Positions 1 through 8,700 of a stretch of DNA of 64,000 nt are shown here, piece after piece. Under the pieces are notes generated by a model that saw nothing but the letters and a program-made list of their open reading frames with translations, was not told where the DNA came from and did not search any database. The first letter of the stretch is position 1. Each line of letters starts with the position of its first letter. This DNA is from Clostridium peptidivorans (GTDB lineage Bacteria > Bacillota > Clostridia > Clostridiales > Clostridiaceae), in the NCBI RefSeq assembly GCF_900205925.1, contig NZ_OAOD01000016.1:20838-84837 (forward strand). The letters run 5' to 3'. The translations under genes were made by a program, and so were the position numbers.

Positions 1-567
1 AACACCATTCTTTACTGAAATAGCTGTCTTTGCTGTTGTATCTATTAGAGATGTTGCTGAATTTTTAACATCTTCAGCTGCTTTTTTCAAATCGGCGGCA
101 GTAGTTTTTACTTGCTTAAAGGTACTAGCTATTTGTGATGCAGTATCTTTTACTTTTTTAGCTACTGATTCTGATACGTCTTTTATAGTTGTTGCTACGA
201 CCTTAGCAGTATCAACAACAACACTTGAAACCGCCTTTACTGTTTTAATAACACTTTCACCTACAGAAACTGCTGTCTTAACAAATCTTGAAGCCTCACT
301 AGCTACAAAAGAAAATTTATCAGCTACTGATTTAAAAAATCCTCCTATGGAACTCTTAGTTGTCTCTCTTTCTTTAGATGCAACCTTTGAAGAGTCTCCC
401 ACAGCATTAACAATTGAAGATTCATATTTGTCTTTAGCTTCTTTCATGTTAGCAATTTGTATATTTGAACTTGTATTGGAATTTTCCACCATTTTACCTT
501 TGTTCTTATTATCATTGCTATTGTTGATAAGATTTGAATTTAAGTTTACATTGCTAGTTATTTTCAT
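1..567 (-). CDS. LEA-like amphipathic helical repeat protein (partial, C-terminus beyond window)
   Basis: The frame is open from an ATG at 567 to the window edge (189 codons), so the C-terminus is missing. A ribosome site (GGAAG/AAAGG) sits just upstream. After a polar, Asn-rich N-terminus of about 40 residues, the protein becomes one long run of Ala/Val/Ser/Lys/Thr with Lys and Asp spaced as in amphipathic helices; segments such as VKTAVSVGESVIKTVKAV and KVKDTASQIASTFKQV recur with an 11-residue-like rhythm. That composition resembles LEA/apolipoprotein-type proteins linked to desiccation or membrane-surface binding. There is no signal peptide and no catalytic motif. Function is inferred from composition only; a phage tail-tape or coat-associated helical protein is an alternative. 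Confidence 0.7.
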   Translation of the reverse strand, partial: MKITSNVNLNSNLINNSNDNKNKGKMVENSNTSSNIQIANMKEAKDKYESSIVNAVGDSSKVASKERETTKSSIGGFFKSVADKFSFVASEASRFVKTAVSVGESVIKTVKAVSSVVVDTAKVVATTIKDVSESVAKKVKDTASQIASTFKQVKTTAADLKKAAEDVKNSATSLIDTTAKTAISVKNGV

Positions 568-654
568 AACCTTTCACTTCCTTTTCTTTTTTATTTTTGA
601 AATAATATATAATCACTGATAAGTGCTTATATCCTATAAAGCTAGATTAATAAA

Positions 655-1341
655 CTAGTATCTTCCTCCTCCTTGCGGCGAATATACTGAGTTTTGGGTT
701 AATTTAAATTCATCTTCTAATATGAATTCACCATCTATAAAAAATTTCATTGTCCAATTTCCAAAAATATATCTACGGGTATTGTCTGTTAAATCCATCC
801 AAAACCATAGCATTATTGGTTCTTCATGATTTGGTGGCGTGAATAAATTATTCTCAGTTACTTGGAACAACTCTCCTACAGGTGTATACCATGCTGTTGT
901 TACAGTGTGTAATCCTGTTACATTGGTAAATTCAAATCTTGTTACTATTTTTTTATCTAAAGTTATATTAAAAACTTTTTTATTTACGATATTTTCTTGC
1001 TCACTTACTGCAGAGCCTATATTGTATTTCTCTATATGTGTTGTATACTGGGTATTATTGTACAACCTTTGATTATTTTCATTAATCTTGACTATAGACC
1101 AAAGCTCTTCATTATCATCTGGGAAATATATATTTGCAGTCGAATCATTAAGCTTTAATTCTCCATTAATAAGAAATTTATATGGATGCTCACCTGTTTG
1201 CAAATCACACTTAAATATCCATTTATTATTCTCTTTAACCATAGCCCCTTTGCTAGGATCATAACCATTAAACTTTCCTATTACAGATATGGTCTTAATT
1301 GGCAGGGATTTACTTTCTTCATATTGAAAATTTACTTCCAT
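655..1341 (-). CDS. Protein with N-terminal AMPK/CBM48-like glycogen-binding domain
   Basis: 228 aa, preceded by a perfect AGGAGGTG ribosome site. Residues about 15-65 (ISVIGKFNGYDP, then W-IF-CDL-TGEHPYKFLING) match the immunoglobulin-like fold of AMPK-beta/CBM48 domains, which bind alpha-glucans; the aromatic and glycine spacing is typical. The C-terminal half (about 125-220) is a second beta-rich domain with many aromatics (HTVTTAWYTPVGELF, WFWMDL, FGNWTMKFFIDGE) that I do not recognise. No signal peptide or catalytic motif is visible, so it is probably a cytoplasmic carbohydrate-binding or coat-type protein. It reads in the same direction as the helical-repeat gene, 87 bases away. Substrate is inferred. 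Confidence 0.65.
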   Translation of the reverse strand: MEVNFQYEESKSLPIKTISVIGKFNGYDPSKGAMVKENNKWIFKCDLQTGEHPYKFLINGELKLNDSTANIYFPDDNEELWSIVKINENNQRLYNNTQYTTHIEKYNIGSAVSEQENIVNKKVFNITLDKKIVTRFEFTNVTGLHTVTTAWYTPVGELFQVTENNLFTPPNHEEPIMLWFWMDLTDNTRRYIFGNWTMKFFIDGEFILEDEFKLTQNSVYSPQGGGRY

Positions 1342-1528
1342 AATAAAACACCTCCTATATGTTATAACGTGATGCGGATATTTTTAGAATATTCTGTATA
1401 TTATCTATATCGTTAAAATTATATCAAACTTTAACTTTTTATATATAATTACCATGGATATTTTTGAAAGTTTTAAGTAATGATAGGTTATTAAAGTTAT
1501 CCTAGCACTTAGCAATTCTAAAACTTCT

Positions 1529-1729
1529 TTATTTAAGGTTTTCACCTTCGCTTAAACGTGAAATTACTTGACCATCACAGGAAAATTCACAGTCCTGCTT
1601 CATCTTATGAAAGCCATACAACAAGATTGGAATTAATATCTTCGGTTTAATAAATGCACATAAAGAGGGAGTGCTTATTTTAGAAGAATATAATATTTCT
1701 AACTCAGTTCTTATATTCATAGAATTCAT
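1529..1729 (-). pseudogene. BlaR1/MecR1-type M56 peptidase remnant (internal deletion)
   Basis: This 66-codon frame holds two blocks typical of M56 antirepressor peptidases: KISTPSLCAFIKPKILIP (the segment before the zinc site) and FHKMKQDCEFSCDGQVISRL (the segment after it). In intact family members the HExxH zinc motif and a membrane segment lie between them; here they are missing and the two blocks are joined in frame. N- and C-terminal parts are gone too, and the ATG has no good ribosome site. I see no BlaI-type repressor beside it. The call rests on recognising the two motifs; chance is unlikely because they appear in the right order. Confidence 0.55.
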
Positions 1730-1744
1730 ACAATTATATGAGCA

Positions 1745-3703
1745 TCATTTTAACCATTTACAAATACCTCCATTTAATAATCTTGTAATCGCAAAAATAA
1801 TTAAGCATCCTATAACTGTAACAACAGCATAAACTCCTAAGGCAATATTATTGGGGTGACTAAGTAATGCATAACTACTTTTATTATTATCAACAATCTT
1901 TCTGCCTTGAAGATTATTGTAATAATCAGGAATCCTTGAAACACTATCTATCTTATCAAAGGACTTAATATATTCTGCAATTGCTGTCCATTCCTTTACT
2001 TCATTATTATGACCACTAACATTATCATTAATAATATGAGCTTCAAAATCAGTGATAGGCTTACCATCTTTAGTTTTAGGAACAATTTTTAATAATCCAA
2101 AAGACTTTTGTCCTACAACTGAAAGCATCTGAGCAGAATATAAGCCTGCCACAACACGATATAATTTTTTATCATCTATTTTCTCATATGTACCATCTGA
2201 TTTTTGTAGTACAGCATTTGTAACTCTATTAAAAATCATTTTATTAGGATTAAATGTATAGCTAATACCTGACATATAGAGTTGTACACCGCTCATTATT
2301 GGTGAAATAGATGCATCTACCTCACAGACTGTCTTTAATTCTTTACCGGTTAGATAAGCGGAAGTTAAAGGATACCCTGCAATACCATCCTTACCTATTC
2401 CTAAAGAGCTTACTGCAAAAACATCCGCTACAGTAATGTCCCCTTTTACAAATGACTCTCGTATTGTACCTGATGGCACAATAGCAACATCAACAGGATC
2501 ATAATTTAAACCTTCTGCTTTCCGTACAGCATACCTATAAGCATCACTAATAAGATTTCCCAAAGGCTCTTCTCCATGCTTACTTCCTATTTCTGATGAA
2601 GCTGTAAAATTAAAATCCGTTTTTGCTAATACTTCATCAAATTTTAATCCAAAATTATCTAAATATTTTTGCTGTACTAAACTTTTAAAACTTCTTATTT
2701 TATTGGAAATATTAGTATCTTCTGCTAGACTTGAATCTATCTGCTTAAGATTATAACTATCAAGTTTCCAGCGTTTTTTTGCATTTTGTGAAATTTTCAT
2801 AATACCTAAGTTCTCGACGTATTCTCCACATGAAGCAATTATAGTGTTTCCAACCACAATAGGCTCTGTTAATTTTGAATGAGTATGTCCACTTATTATA
2901 ACATCAATTTCTGGAACCTTTTTTGCTAATATTTCGTCTTCAGATTTTGACTTATCTTTGTCTATACCAGAATGTGATAGACAAATAATAAGATCTGCTT
3001 TTTCTTTTTCTTTTAATATATTAACTACTCTTTTGGCATTTTTAGCAGCATCAGTAAACTTAACTTCAGACATAGGTGCATTGGAGGCTGAATCTTTTCC
3101 CATCAAACCAAAAACACCAATCTTGATGCCATCACGTTCTATTACAGTATAATCTTTTATACCATACTCCTCAGCAGCTTCTTTCAAATTTGAAAGCGAT
3201 TCAGTTAAATTTCCATTCTTATCTTTCGGAAATGTCATGTTAGCCTGTACAATTTGTGGTAACTTATCACCACTTTTAACTGCAGCCTTTAAGCTTTTAG
3301 TAAGTCCTTCCGCTCTAAAATCGAATTCATGATTTCCAAGAGTTGTAACATCATAGCTCAGCTCCCCTAACATTCTAAGTTGAGGAGCATCACTAGCATA
3401 TATGGATTGAAAAAGTGTTCCCATAGAAAAATCTCCTGCATCTATTAATATAGAGTTAGGATCTTTTTTTTTTTCTGCATCTATAGCACTTTTCAACTGT
3501 GCATATCCACCTAATTGCAAAATTTTATCATTTTGTTTAACCTTAGAAGGAAGAAAGTGATCGTGCATATCATGAGTAAAAAGTATGGTCAAGTTTTTTT
3601 CATTTTCTTCTGCAAAAACTTTAATTATATTAGAGGGTTGTATAATTGTAATTACAAGTCCTGCACAAATTATTCTTAAAAATTTCTCTAAATGATTTTT
3701 CAA
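1745..3703 (-). CDS. Secreted 5'-nucleotidase / 2',3'-cyclic phosphodiesterase family (UshA/YfkN-like)
   Basis: 652 aa from a TTG at 3703, preceded by ATGGAGGTATAC. This start gives a signal peptide (KNHLEKFLR then a hydrophobic stretch ending near VFAEE); the open frame runs upstream to 3883 but that part belongs to an intron relic. The metallophosphoesterase domain (about 35-310) has the metal motifs FTHDMHDHF, DAGDFSMG, TLGNHEFD and SGHTHS; note HDMHDH where UshA has DxHG. The 5'-nucleotidase C-terminal domain (about 340-600) has EEPLGNLISDAYRYA and PSGTIRESF. A C-terminal hydrophobic segment (about 625-645) followed by KWLK may retain it at the membrane. It would release phosphate and nucleosides from extracellular nucleotides. 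Confidence 0.88.
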   Translation of the reverse strand: MKNHLEKFLRIICAGLVITIIQPSNIIKVFAEENEKNLTILFTHDMHDHFLPSKVKQNDKILQLGGYAQLKSAIDAEKKKDPNSILIDAGDFSMGTLFQSIYASDAPQLRMLGELSYDVTTLGNHEFDFRAEGLTKSLKAAVKSGDKLPQIVQANMTFPKDKNGNLTESLSNLKEAAEEYGIKDYTVIERDGIKIGVFGLMGKDSASNAPMSEVKFTDAAKNAKRVVNILKEKEKADLIICLSHSGIDKDKSKSEDEILAKKVPEIDVIISGHTHSKLTEPIVVGNTIIASCGEYVENLGIMKISQNAKKRWKLDSYNLKQIDSSLAEDTNISNKIRSFKSLVQQKYLDNFGLKFDEVLAKTDFNFTASSEIGSKHGEEPLGNLISDAYRYAVRKAEGLNYDPVDVAIVPSGTIRESFVKGDITVADVFAVSSLGIGKDGIAGYPLTSAYLTGKELKTVCEVDASISPIMSGVQLYMSGISYTFNPNKMIFNRVTNAVLQKSDGTYEKIDDKKLYRVVAGLYSAQMLSVVGQKSFGLLKIVPKTKDGKPITDFEAHIINDNVSGHNNEVKEWTAIAEYIKSFDKIDSVSRIPDYYNNLQGRKIVDNNKSSYALLSHPNNIALGVYAVVTVIGCLIIFAITRLLNGGICKWLK

Positions 3704-3739
3704 AGTATACCTCCATCGATATTGAATTCTTAATATTTT

Positions 3740-3883
3740 TTGAATTACTCGTTTTATAGCAATAAGCATATTTTCACGCTCTAATACTCTGTCGAGTAAG
3801 TTACTGGTATCATCTAATTCATCGTTTTCTCTTTCTCTCTTTGTAAACGCCAAATTTTCATTAAGCGCCCATGCTGGGGGCAC
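3740..3883 (-). pseudogene. Group II intron reverse transcriptase, N-terminal remnant
   Basis: About 48 codons in frame upstream of the nucleotidase encode KRERENDELDDTSNLLDR-VLERENMLIAIKRVIQ, which resembles the start of group II intron reverse transcriptase/maturases (Leu-x-Arg-Val-x-x-Arg-Glu-Asn-Met-x-x-Ala-x-x-x-Val). Homology stops where those proteins continue with NKGxxGxDGM; the sequence then runs into the nucleotidase ribosome site. So this is a truncated intron relic and not the N-terminus of the nucleotidase. I see no reverse-transcriptase catalytic domain or intron domain V nearby. Confidence 0.5.
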
Positions 3884-3886
3884 ATG

Positions 3887-3913
3887 AAAAAACCCTCGGC
3901 ATTTCTGTCGAGG
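3887..3913 (-). terminator. Rho-independent terminator after chemotaxis receptor gene
   Basis: On the minus strand CCTCGACA pairs with TGCCGAGG around a short loop and is followed by TTTTTT. It lies 57 bases beyond the MCP stop. A closely similar hairpin occurs at 46367-46388. Confidence 0.6.
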
Positions 3914-3920
3914 ATTTCAC

Positions 3921-3959
3921 TGGTGGAGACGAAGCGTGACCTTTTAAGTCCACCACTTA
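3921..3959 (-). repeat. Copy 1 of a 38-nt 3'-UTR hairpin element
   Basis: Read on the minus strand, GTGGTGGA and TCCACCA pair around a loop containing AAAGGTCACGCTT. A second copy at 5792-5829 keeps the loop and the stem with compatible changes. It starts 10 bases after the MCP stop and is followed by a terminator. The CCACCA end recalls a tRNA acceptor, but no tRNA body fits. Confidence 0.55.
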
Positions 3960-3969
3960 TCCTACAAAC

Positions 3970-5442
3970 CTACATCTTTTCACCATGTTTAGATTGACCT
4001 AATTGATTTAAAGTTTCACTCGAGTTCTTAATATGAGTTACTACCATATAAACATCTTCTACACTTGTCGCCTGTTCTTCAGAGGCAGCAAGCATTTCTT
4101 GAGATGAGGCTGCTGACTCTTCTAATATACTTGCAATGCTATCTATCTCTTTTCGAATATTAGAAAAAATACTAACTGTATTTTCAATCATATCTAATTC
4201 TTTAGCTATGTAGCTATTGATTTGATCAAAAGAACTTTTTGTTTTTTTGAAGCCCTCTCTTACATTTTCTACAATAGCTAAGCCTGTCTTGACTGCTTCA
4301 TTCTCTTGATTGGACTTTTGCATAATATTATGGGTTTTATTCTTTATTTGATCTATAGATTGATTGATTTGAATCACAGTATTTGCACTTTCTTCAGCAA
4401 GTTTTCTGACTTCATCTGCAACAACCGAAAACCCTTTTCCCGAATCTCCTGCACGAGCAGCCTCTATAGCGGCATTTAAAGCTAATAAATTTGTTTGCTT
4501 AGCTATCTGGGTAATCCCTTCTAAAGAAGAATTTATTTCATCCATATAATTATTAAGTTCATCGATATTAGAGCGAGATTCATTGACTGAGTTAATAATA
4601 TTCCCCATTTGCTTGTCCATCAAATGAATACCCTCATTACCCTCTGTTACAACTATAGAAGCTGCTTCAGATATTTGCATAAGTTGCTTAGAGAATTTGT
4701 TTATATTAACTACTCTCTCATCTGCCTCCCCCATCATGTCACTAATCTGCATAACACTATTAGATTGCTCTGCAGCTCCATCAGCAACTTCATTTAAAGT
4801 CTTCACAAATGCATTACTACTGTCTTTTATCGTTTTTATATTTTCATTACAATCTCCAATCTGTTCATTAAGAGTTGCTGAAGTTTGCTTCATGGTCTCC
4901 ATTGCTTTTTCTAGGTTTTTTGTGAATTCTCTAACATTATGTTTTTCTTTCTCTGCTAAAGCCATAAAGCTATGACCCCATTTAGTTAAAAAATATAATC
5001 CTACACAAGAAAATAGATAACAGGCTAAATTAATTGCAAAGACATCTAATGTAATGGGATGTAAAAACTGCACTACACTGATTTCTATGATACTAACAGC
5101 CCCTATTATGATCAAAAACTTACTTTCTAAGTAGATTGAAGCAAGTACAAGCCCAAGTAAAGAAAATACAGCTGCTTGATCAGGTTTATCGAAAGAAAAA
5201 GTACCAATTATAATAATAACTGCTAACATGCCTAATAGTGTTACAATCTTTGTATTTACTTTTCTAAATAAGGCTATTCCTACCATAATTAATGCTATAA
5301 ACTCCATTGCTACCACATGATAGCCAGAAAAAATATGAAATATAGTCATAATTAATATGGTTGGTAATGCTAATATTAATAATATAAATAAAAGCTTATT
5401 GATTTTATTCTGATAGTTTAATATTATATTTTCTTCATTCAT
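3970..5442 (-). CDS. Methyl-accepting chemotaxis protein with multi-pass N-terminal membrane domain
   Basis: 490 aa with AGGAGG eight bases before the ATG. Six hydrophobic segments fill residues about 15-160 ([45 protein letters not shown] and three more) with very short loops, so there is no periplasmic sensor domain and no obvious HAMP. The cytoplasmic part is a long coiled coil with the conserved signalling hairpin ([20 protein letters not shown], then [17 protein letters not shown], about 320-370) that docks CheA/CheW. The polytopic sensor suggests detection of a membrane-dissolved or energy-related signal. It stands alone, with its own terminator. Confidence 0.92.
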   Translation of the reverse strand: MNEENIILNYQNKINKLLFILLILALPTILIMTIFHIFSGYHVVAMEFIALIMVGIALFRKVNTKIVTLLGMLAVIIIIGTFSFDKPDQAAVFSLLGLVLASIYLESKFLIIIGAVSIIEISVVQFLHPITLDVFAINLACYLFSCVGLYFLTKWGHSFMALAEKEKHNVREFTKNLEKAMETMKQTSATLNEQIGDCNENIKTIKDSSNAFVKTLNEVADGAAEQSNSVMQISDMMGEADERVVNINKFSKQLMQISEAASIVVTEGNEGIHLMDKQMGNIINSVNESRSNIDELNNYMDEINSSLEGITQIAKQTNLLALNAAIEAARAGDSGKGFSVVADEVRKLAEESANTVIQINQSIDQIKNKTHNIMQKSNQENEAVKTGLAIVENVREGFKKTKSSFDQINSYIAKELDMIENTVSIFSNIRKEIDSIASILEESAASSQEMLAASEEQATSVEDVYMVVTHIKNSSETLNQLGQSKHGEKM

Positions 5443-5618
5443 TTCTTAGTTTCCTCCTTAGTCTTCATAGATTCAATCCACCTTAATTCAATCTTTTTGC
5501 TATTCTTAATAGTTATTGATCACTTCCAATAATTATCGTACATTCTAATATTATACATATAAATACAAAATAATCATAGAATTAAATATCTATATTATTA
5601 TCGTGATACAAAATTTCT

Positions 5619-5738
5619 TTATGTAATTATACTTATCGATTCTATTTTAAATTTATTTAGAGCCTCTAAGAACTTACCTGCTGGATCTTTCTGAAATTTG
5701 ATATAGCCGGTGGAGCTACCCTCACAAACAAAAAAATA
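5619..5738 (-). pseudogene. Possible decayed coding fragment
   Basis: A minus-strand frame without a start reads CEGSSTGYIKFQKDPAGKF-LEALNKFKIESISIIT before TAA. It has protein-like composition and is followed by AT-rich DNA. It overlaps the tail of the terminator at 5730-5778. I do not recognise the family; chance cannot be excluded. Confidence 0.22.
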
Positions 5739-5778
5739 CAATCGCCTGTAGGCAACCCTTTAAGCTACCTAAAGGCGG
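5730..5778 (-). terminator. Terminator after bceAB-type operon
   Basis: On the minus strand CGCCTTTAGG pairs with CCTACAGGCG over a 15-nt loop and is followed by ATTTTTTT. It lies about 110 bases beyond the permease stop, just after copy 2 of the 38-nt hairpin. Confidence 0.6.
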
Positions 5779-5791
5779 TTCGTGATTTTTT

Positions 5792-5829
5792 TGGTGGAGG
5801 CAAAGCGTGACCTTTGAAATCCACTACTT
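5792..5829 (-). repeat. Copy 2 of the 38-nt 3'-UTR hairpin element
   Basis: Same element as at 3921-3959: GTGGA/TCCAC stem and loop AAAGGTCACGCTT, in the same orientation. It lies downstream of the permease stop and directly before a terminator. The two copies bracket the MCP gene. Confidence 0.55.
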
Positions 5830-5885
5830 TATATTATAAATCAGCTATAAATAACATTTTCTGAAATTGTATTAATCAGTACCAC

Positions 5886-7829
5886 TTATTCAACAATTTT
5901 ATAATACACTCTCGCAGTTAAAGAGAATACAATTGCATAAATTACTGCAAAAACAAGGATTGTCATTAATGTGGAGAGCATAAATAAAGATACATTTTTC
6001 AAATTTAGAACTGCAAGAAGCTTTGTAATCATCGGAAATGCAAAAGCAATATGGATTACTGTAGCAGCAAGAGGCAGGAAAAATACCATTAATACTTGAC
6101 TTCTAATAGTTTTCTTTATTTCATGTTTACTCATTCCTACTTTTTGCATGATCTCAAAGCGTTCCTTATCATCATATCCTTCAGATATTTGTTTATAATA
6201 AATTATGAGCACTGTTGCCATTAAAAATAATGCACCTAAAAAGATACCTAAAAAGAACAAACCACCATATACCATAAAGAAGTCTTCCTTGCTGCCTGCA
6301 GAACTATCAATATTGACTTTTATGTTATTTTTCTTAAATTTATCATTCAACTTATTAGATAGGAATAAGATATCCTTATCTGTGCCTTGAACATTAGTCC
6401 CAATTGAATACTCTTTATGTCCCTCTTTTCCTAATACATCTATATCATTTACAAACAGTACATAAGTATCTACTATATCTTCCATATCATTTTCTAATGC
6501 TGATACAGGTTTATCTAATGCTTGTTTGATCTTAAAGGTTTTGTCTTCAATGGTAATGTTATTCTTATCATAATTCTTTACTTTTGAAAAAATGACTGCT
6601 TCATCATCAGCAAGGGTAATATTCTTTCCTTCCAATCTGTTATAATCAGAAATAGGAATAAGCGTAAGTACGGAAACATTTGAGCTATGATCTTTTTCGT
6701 TTGATAATTGAAACTTATCATCTTTTTTTATAGCTGCATAGCTATTATCCCAATAGCTAAGTTTATCTTTTATGCCTATATTAGTATTTTTTGCTTCAAC
6801 CTCTAAGATTTCATCTAGCTTTTGTGCCTGGCTGTTTGTAATCTGTGAAGCACTCATTACTAAATTTCTTGGAAATCTGGTTTTTATAACATCTTCCATT
6901 CCTACATATAAAGCAACAGTAGTGGAAAGCATCACAAGCACTGCAGTACTTAAGATACAAATATTCGCAAGTCCCACTGCATTTTGCTTCATTCTGTACA
7001 TCATTCCAGAAACGGAGATGAAGTTACTTGTCTTATAGTAAAACCTTTTATTTTTTCTAAGAGCCTTTAATACTGCAATACTTCCTGCTGTAAAAAGGGC
7101 ATAGGTCCCTATCATAACTAAAATAACTGCGAAAAAGAACAAACTTAAAGCCGAGAGTGGTGATTGAACCTTTAGTGCAATTCCATATCCAGTACCAAGA
7201 GCTATCACACCTATAATAGTCATAATCCATTTGGTTTTTGGCTCTTTTTCTCCATGCTGTGTACCTTTTAGAAGTTCTATAGGCTTTAACATTCTAATTT
7301 GAACTAAATTTGACAACAAGGCTGCAAAAAAAATACCTATAAAAAGGATTAAAGTTTTTATTATAGATGGTAATGAAACATAAAAGCCAAAGGATACTTT
7401 AAAATTAAGAATCTTTAAAAGCAGAAGAAACATAAGTTTATTCAGGATGATCCCACAAATAAGTCCAACTGCTAAACTAAAGACTGAAGTAAAAATGAAT
7501 TCAAAAAACAGCACCTTAGCAATATGCTTTTTCTCAAGACCTAACACATTATACAGTCCGATTTCTTTTTTACGCCTTTTGATCAAAAAACTATTTGTGT
7601 AAAAAAGAAATATAGCTGAAAAAACTCCTATTACTATTGTTCCTAAACGTAGTATGGTTTTTAAGCTCTCAGAGCCACCTGTACCCTCCAACCCTTTATT
7701 TATTGAAAGAGCATGCATTATATAAAACATTGCTATGGTACATATACAGGTAATGATAAATGGAAAATATGTCTTACTGTTGTTTTTAATATTTATTGCC
7801 GCTAACCTGGGATAAAATAGTCTACTCAT
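5886..7829 (-). CDS. BceB-type ABC transporter permease (antimicrobial peptide resistance)
   Basis: 647 aa. The layout is that of BceB/VraG permeases: one membrane segment near residue 25, FtsX-like clusters around 55-300, a large extracellular domain of about 190 residues (roughly 325-515, with YAAIKKDDKFQLSNEKDHSS and similar polar stretches), and three final membrane segments from about 525. The RRKKEIGLYNVLGLEKKHI motif is the family's coupling-helix signature. The large loop is where such transporters contact bacitracin- or lantibiotic-type peptides and signal to their partner kinase. The ATG overlaps the end of the ATPase gene by 8 bases, showing translational coupling. The actual drug is not readable from sequence. 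Confidence 0.9.
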   Translation of the reverse strand: MSRLFYPRLAAINIKNNSKTYFPFIITCICTIAMFYIMHALSINKGLEGTGGSESLKTILRLGTIVIGVFSAIFLFYTNSFLIKRRKKEIGLYNVLGLEKKHIAKVLFFEFIFTSVFSLAVGLICGIILNKLMFLLLLKILNFKVSFGFYVSLPSIIKTLILFIGIFFAALLSNLVQIRMLKPIELLKGTQHGEKEPKTKWIMTIIGVIALGTGYGIALKVQSPLSALSLFFFAVILVMIGTYALFTAGSIAVLKALRKNKRFYYKTSNFISVSGMMYRMKQNAVGLANICILSTAVLVMLSTTVALYVGMEDVIKTRFPRNLVMSASQITNSQAQKLDEILEVEAKNTNIGIKDKLSYWDNSYAAIKKDDKFQLSNEKDHSSNVSVLTLIPISDYNRLEGKNITLADDEAVIFSKVKNYDKNNITIEDKTFKIKQALDKPVSALENDMEDIVDTYVLFVNDIDVLGKEGHKEYSIGTNVQGTDKDILFLSNKLNDKFKKNNIKVNIDSSAGSKEDFFMVYGGLFFLGIFLGALFLMATVLIIYYKQISEGYDDKERFEIMQKVGMSKHEIKKTIRSQVLMVFFLPLAATVIHIAFAFPMITKLLAVLNLKNVSLFMLSTLMTILVFAVIYAIVFSLTARVYYKIVE

Positions 7830-8589
7830 TTATCCCACCTCCAGTAGTAATGACTGTAAGTGTATTTGAAATTTTTTCGAACATTTCCTCATTAGACATT
7901 GAACCTTTATAAAGCTGGTGAAATACTTCTCCATCCTTAATAAAAAGTACTCTTCCTGCATGGCTTGCTGCTTTAGTACTATGGGTAACCATAACGATGG
8001 TTTGTCCCTGCCTATTAATTTCGGAGAATAATTTTAATAGCTGGTCTGTAGCTTTCGAATCAAGGGCCCCTGTTGGCTCATCTGCCAAAATGAGCTGTGG
8101 TGCTGTAATCAAAGCTCTAGCAACAGCAGCCCTTTGCTTTTGCCCACCAGATACTTCGTATGGGAACTTCTCTAATATATCTTTTATACCTAATTTCTCA
8201 GCGATAGGCATTAATCTTCTTTCCATTTCCTCATAGGACTTTCTAGATAAAACAAGCGGTAAAAATATATTATCTTTTAAAGAAAATGTATCAAGTAAGT
8301 TAAAATCTTGAAATACAAACCCTAAATTATCTCTACGAAATGCAACTATTTCACTTTCTTTAATTGCTACAATGTTTTTATCCTGCAGTAAAACCTCACC
8401 ACTAGTAGGCTTATCTAAAGATGCCAGTATATTAAGCAATGTAGTTTTTCCTGAGCCGGACTCTCCCATAATTGCAACATATTCACCATTTTCTACTGAA
8501 AATGTTACATTGCTTAGCGCTTGAACTTGATTCCCACCAAATCTTGTAGTATATATTTTTTTTACATTATTTACTTCTAATAACTTCAT
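7822..8589 (-). CDS. BceA-type ABC transporter ATP-binding protein
   Basis: 255 aa, ribosome site GAGGAGGAAAAAGC. All ATPase motifs are present: Walker A GESGSGKTT, Q-loop FVFQDFNLL, signature VSGGQKQRAA, Walker B LILADEPTGALD and the H-loop VTHST. It belongs to the LolD/MacB-like group that pairs with FtsX-type permeases. Gene order RR, HK, ATPase, permease is the classical BceRSAB layout. A promoter (TATAAT at 8624-8629) and a perfect palindrome upstream show it can be transcribed separately from the regulators. Confidence 0.93.
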   Translation of the reverse strand: MKLLEVNNVKKIYTTRFGGNQVQALSNVTFSVENGEYVAIMGESGSGKTTLLNILASLDKPTSGEVLLQDKNIVAIKESEIVAFRRDNLGFVFQDFNLLDTFSLKDNIFLPLVLSRKSYEEMERRLMPIAEKLGIKDILEKFPYEVSGGQKQRAAVARALITAPQLILADEPTGALDSKATDQLLKLFSEINRQGQTIVMVTHSTKAASHAGRVLFIKDGEVFHQLYKGSMSNEEMFEKISNTLTVITTGGGINE

Positions 8590-8623
8590 GCTTTTTCCTC
8601 CTCATCAACTTGACTATACTCTA

Positions 8624-8629
8624 ATTATA
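8624..8629 (-). promoter_or_regulatory. -10 element of the bceAB-type promoter
   Basis: TATAAT on the minus strand, about 35 bases before the ATPase start. No good -35 box at 17 bases (TGGCTG), as expected for a response-regulator-activated promoter. Confidence 0.5.
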
Positions 8630-8678
8630 AGAAAAAGAGAAATGTCCAGCCATAACTTTGCCTTACATTTCTCCTTTT

Positions 8679-8700
8679 AACCTTACATTAATGTAAGGTT
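8679..8700 (-). promoter_or_regulatory. Perfect 22-bp palindrome, probable BceR-type operator
   Basis: The core TTACATTAATGTAA (8683-8696) lies in a perfect dyad AACCTTAC/GTAAGGTT. As I recall, BceR-like regulators bind TnACA-N4-TGTAA, which this matches exactly. It abuts the kinase stop codon and sits about 60 bases upstream of the transporter -10 box. A further CTTACATT half-site follows at 8662-8669. Confidence 0.65.

Noticed and set aside
3921..5829. tRNA or tRNA relic reading of the 38-nt elements
   Set aside because: They end in CCACCA like a tRNA, but no D-, anticodon- or T-arm fits and the length is half that of a tRNA.
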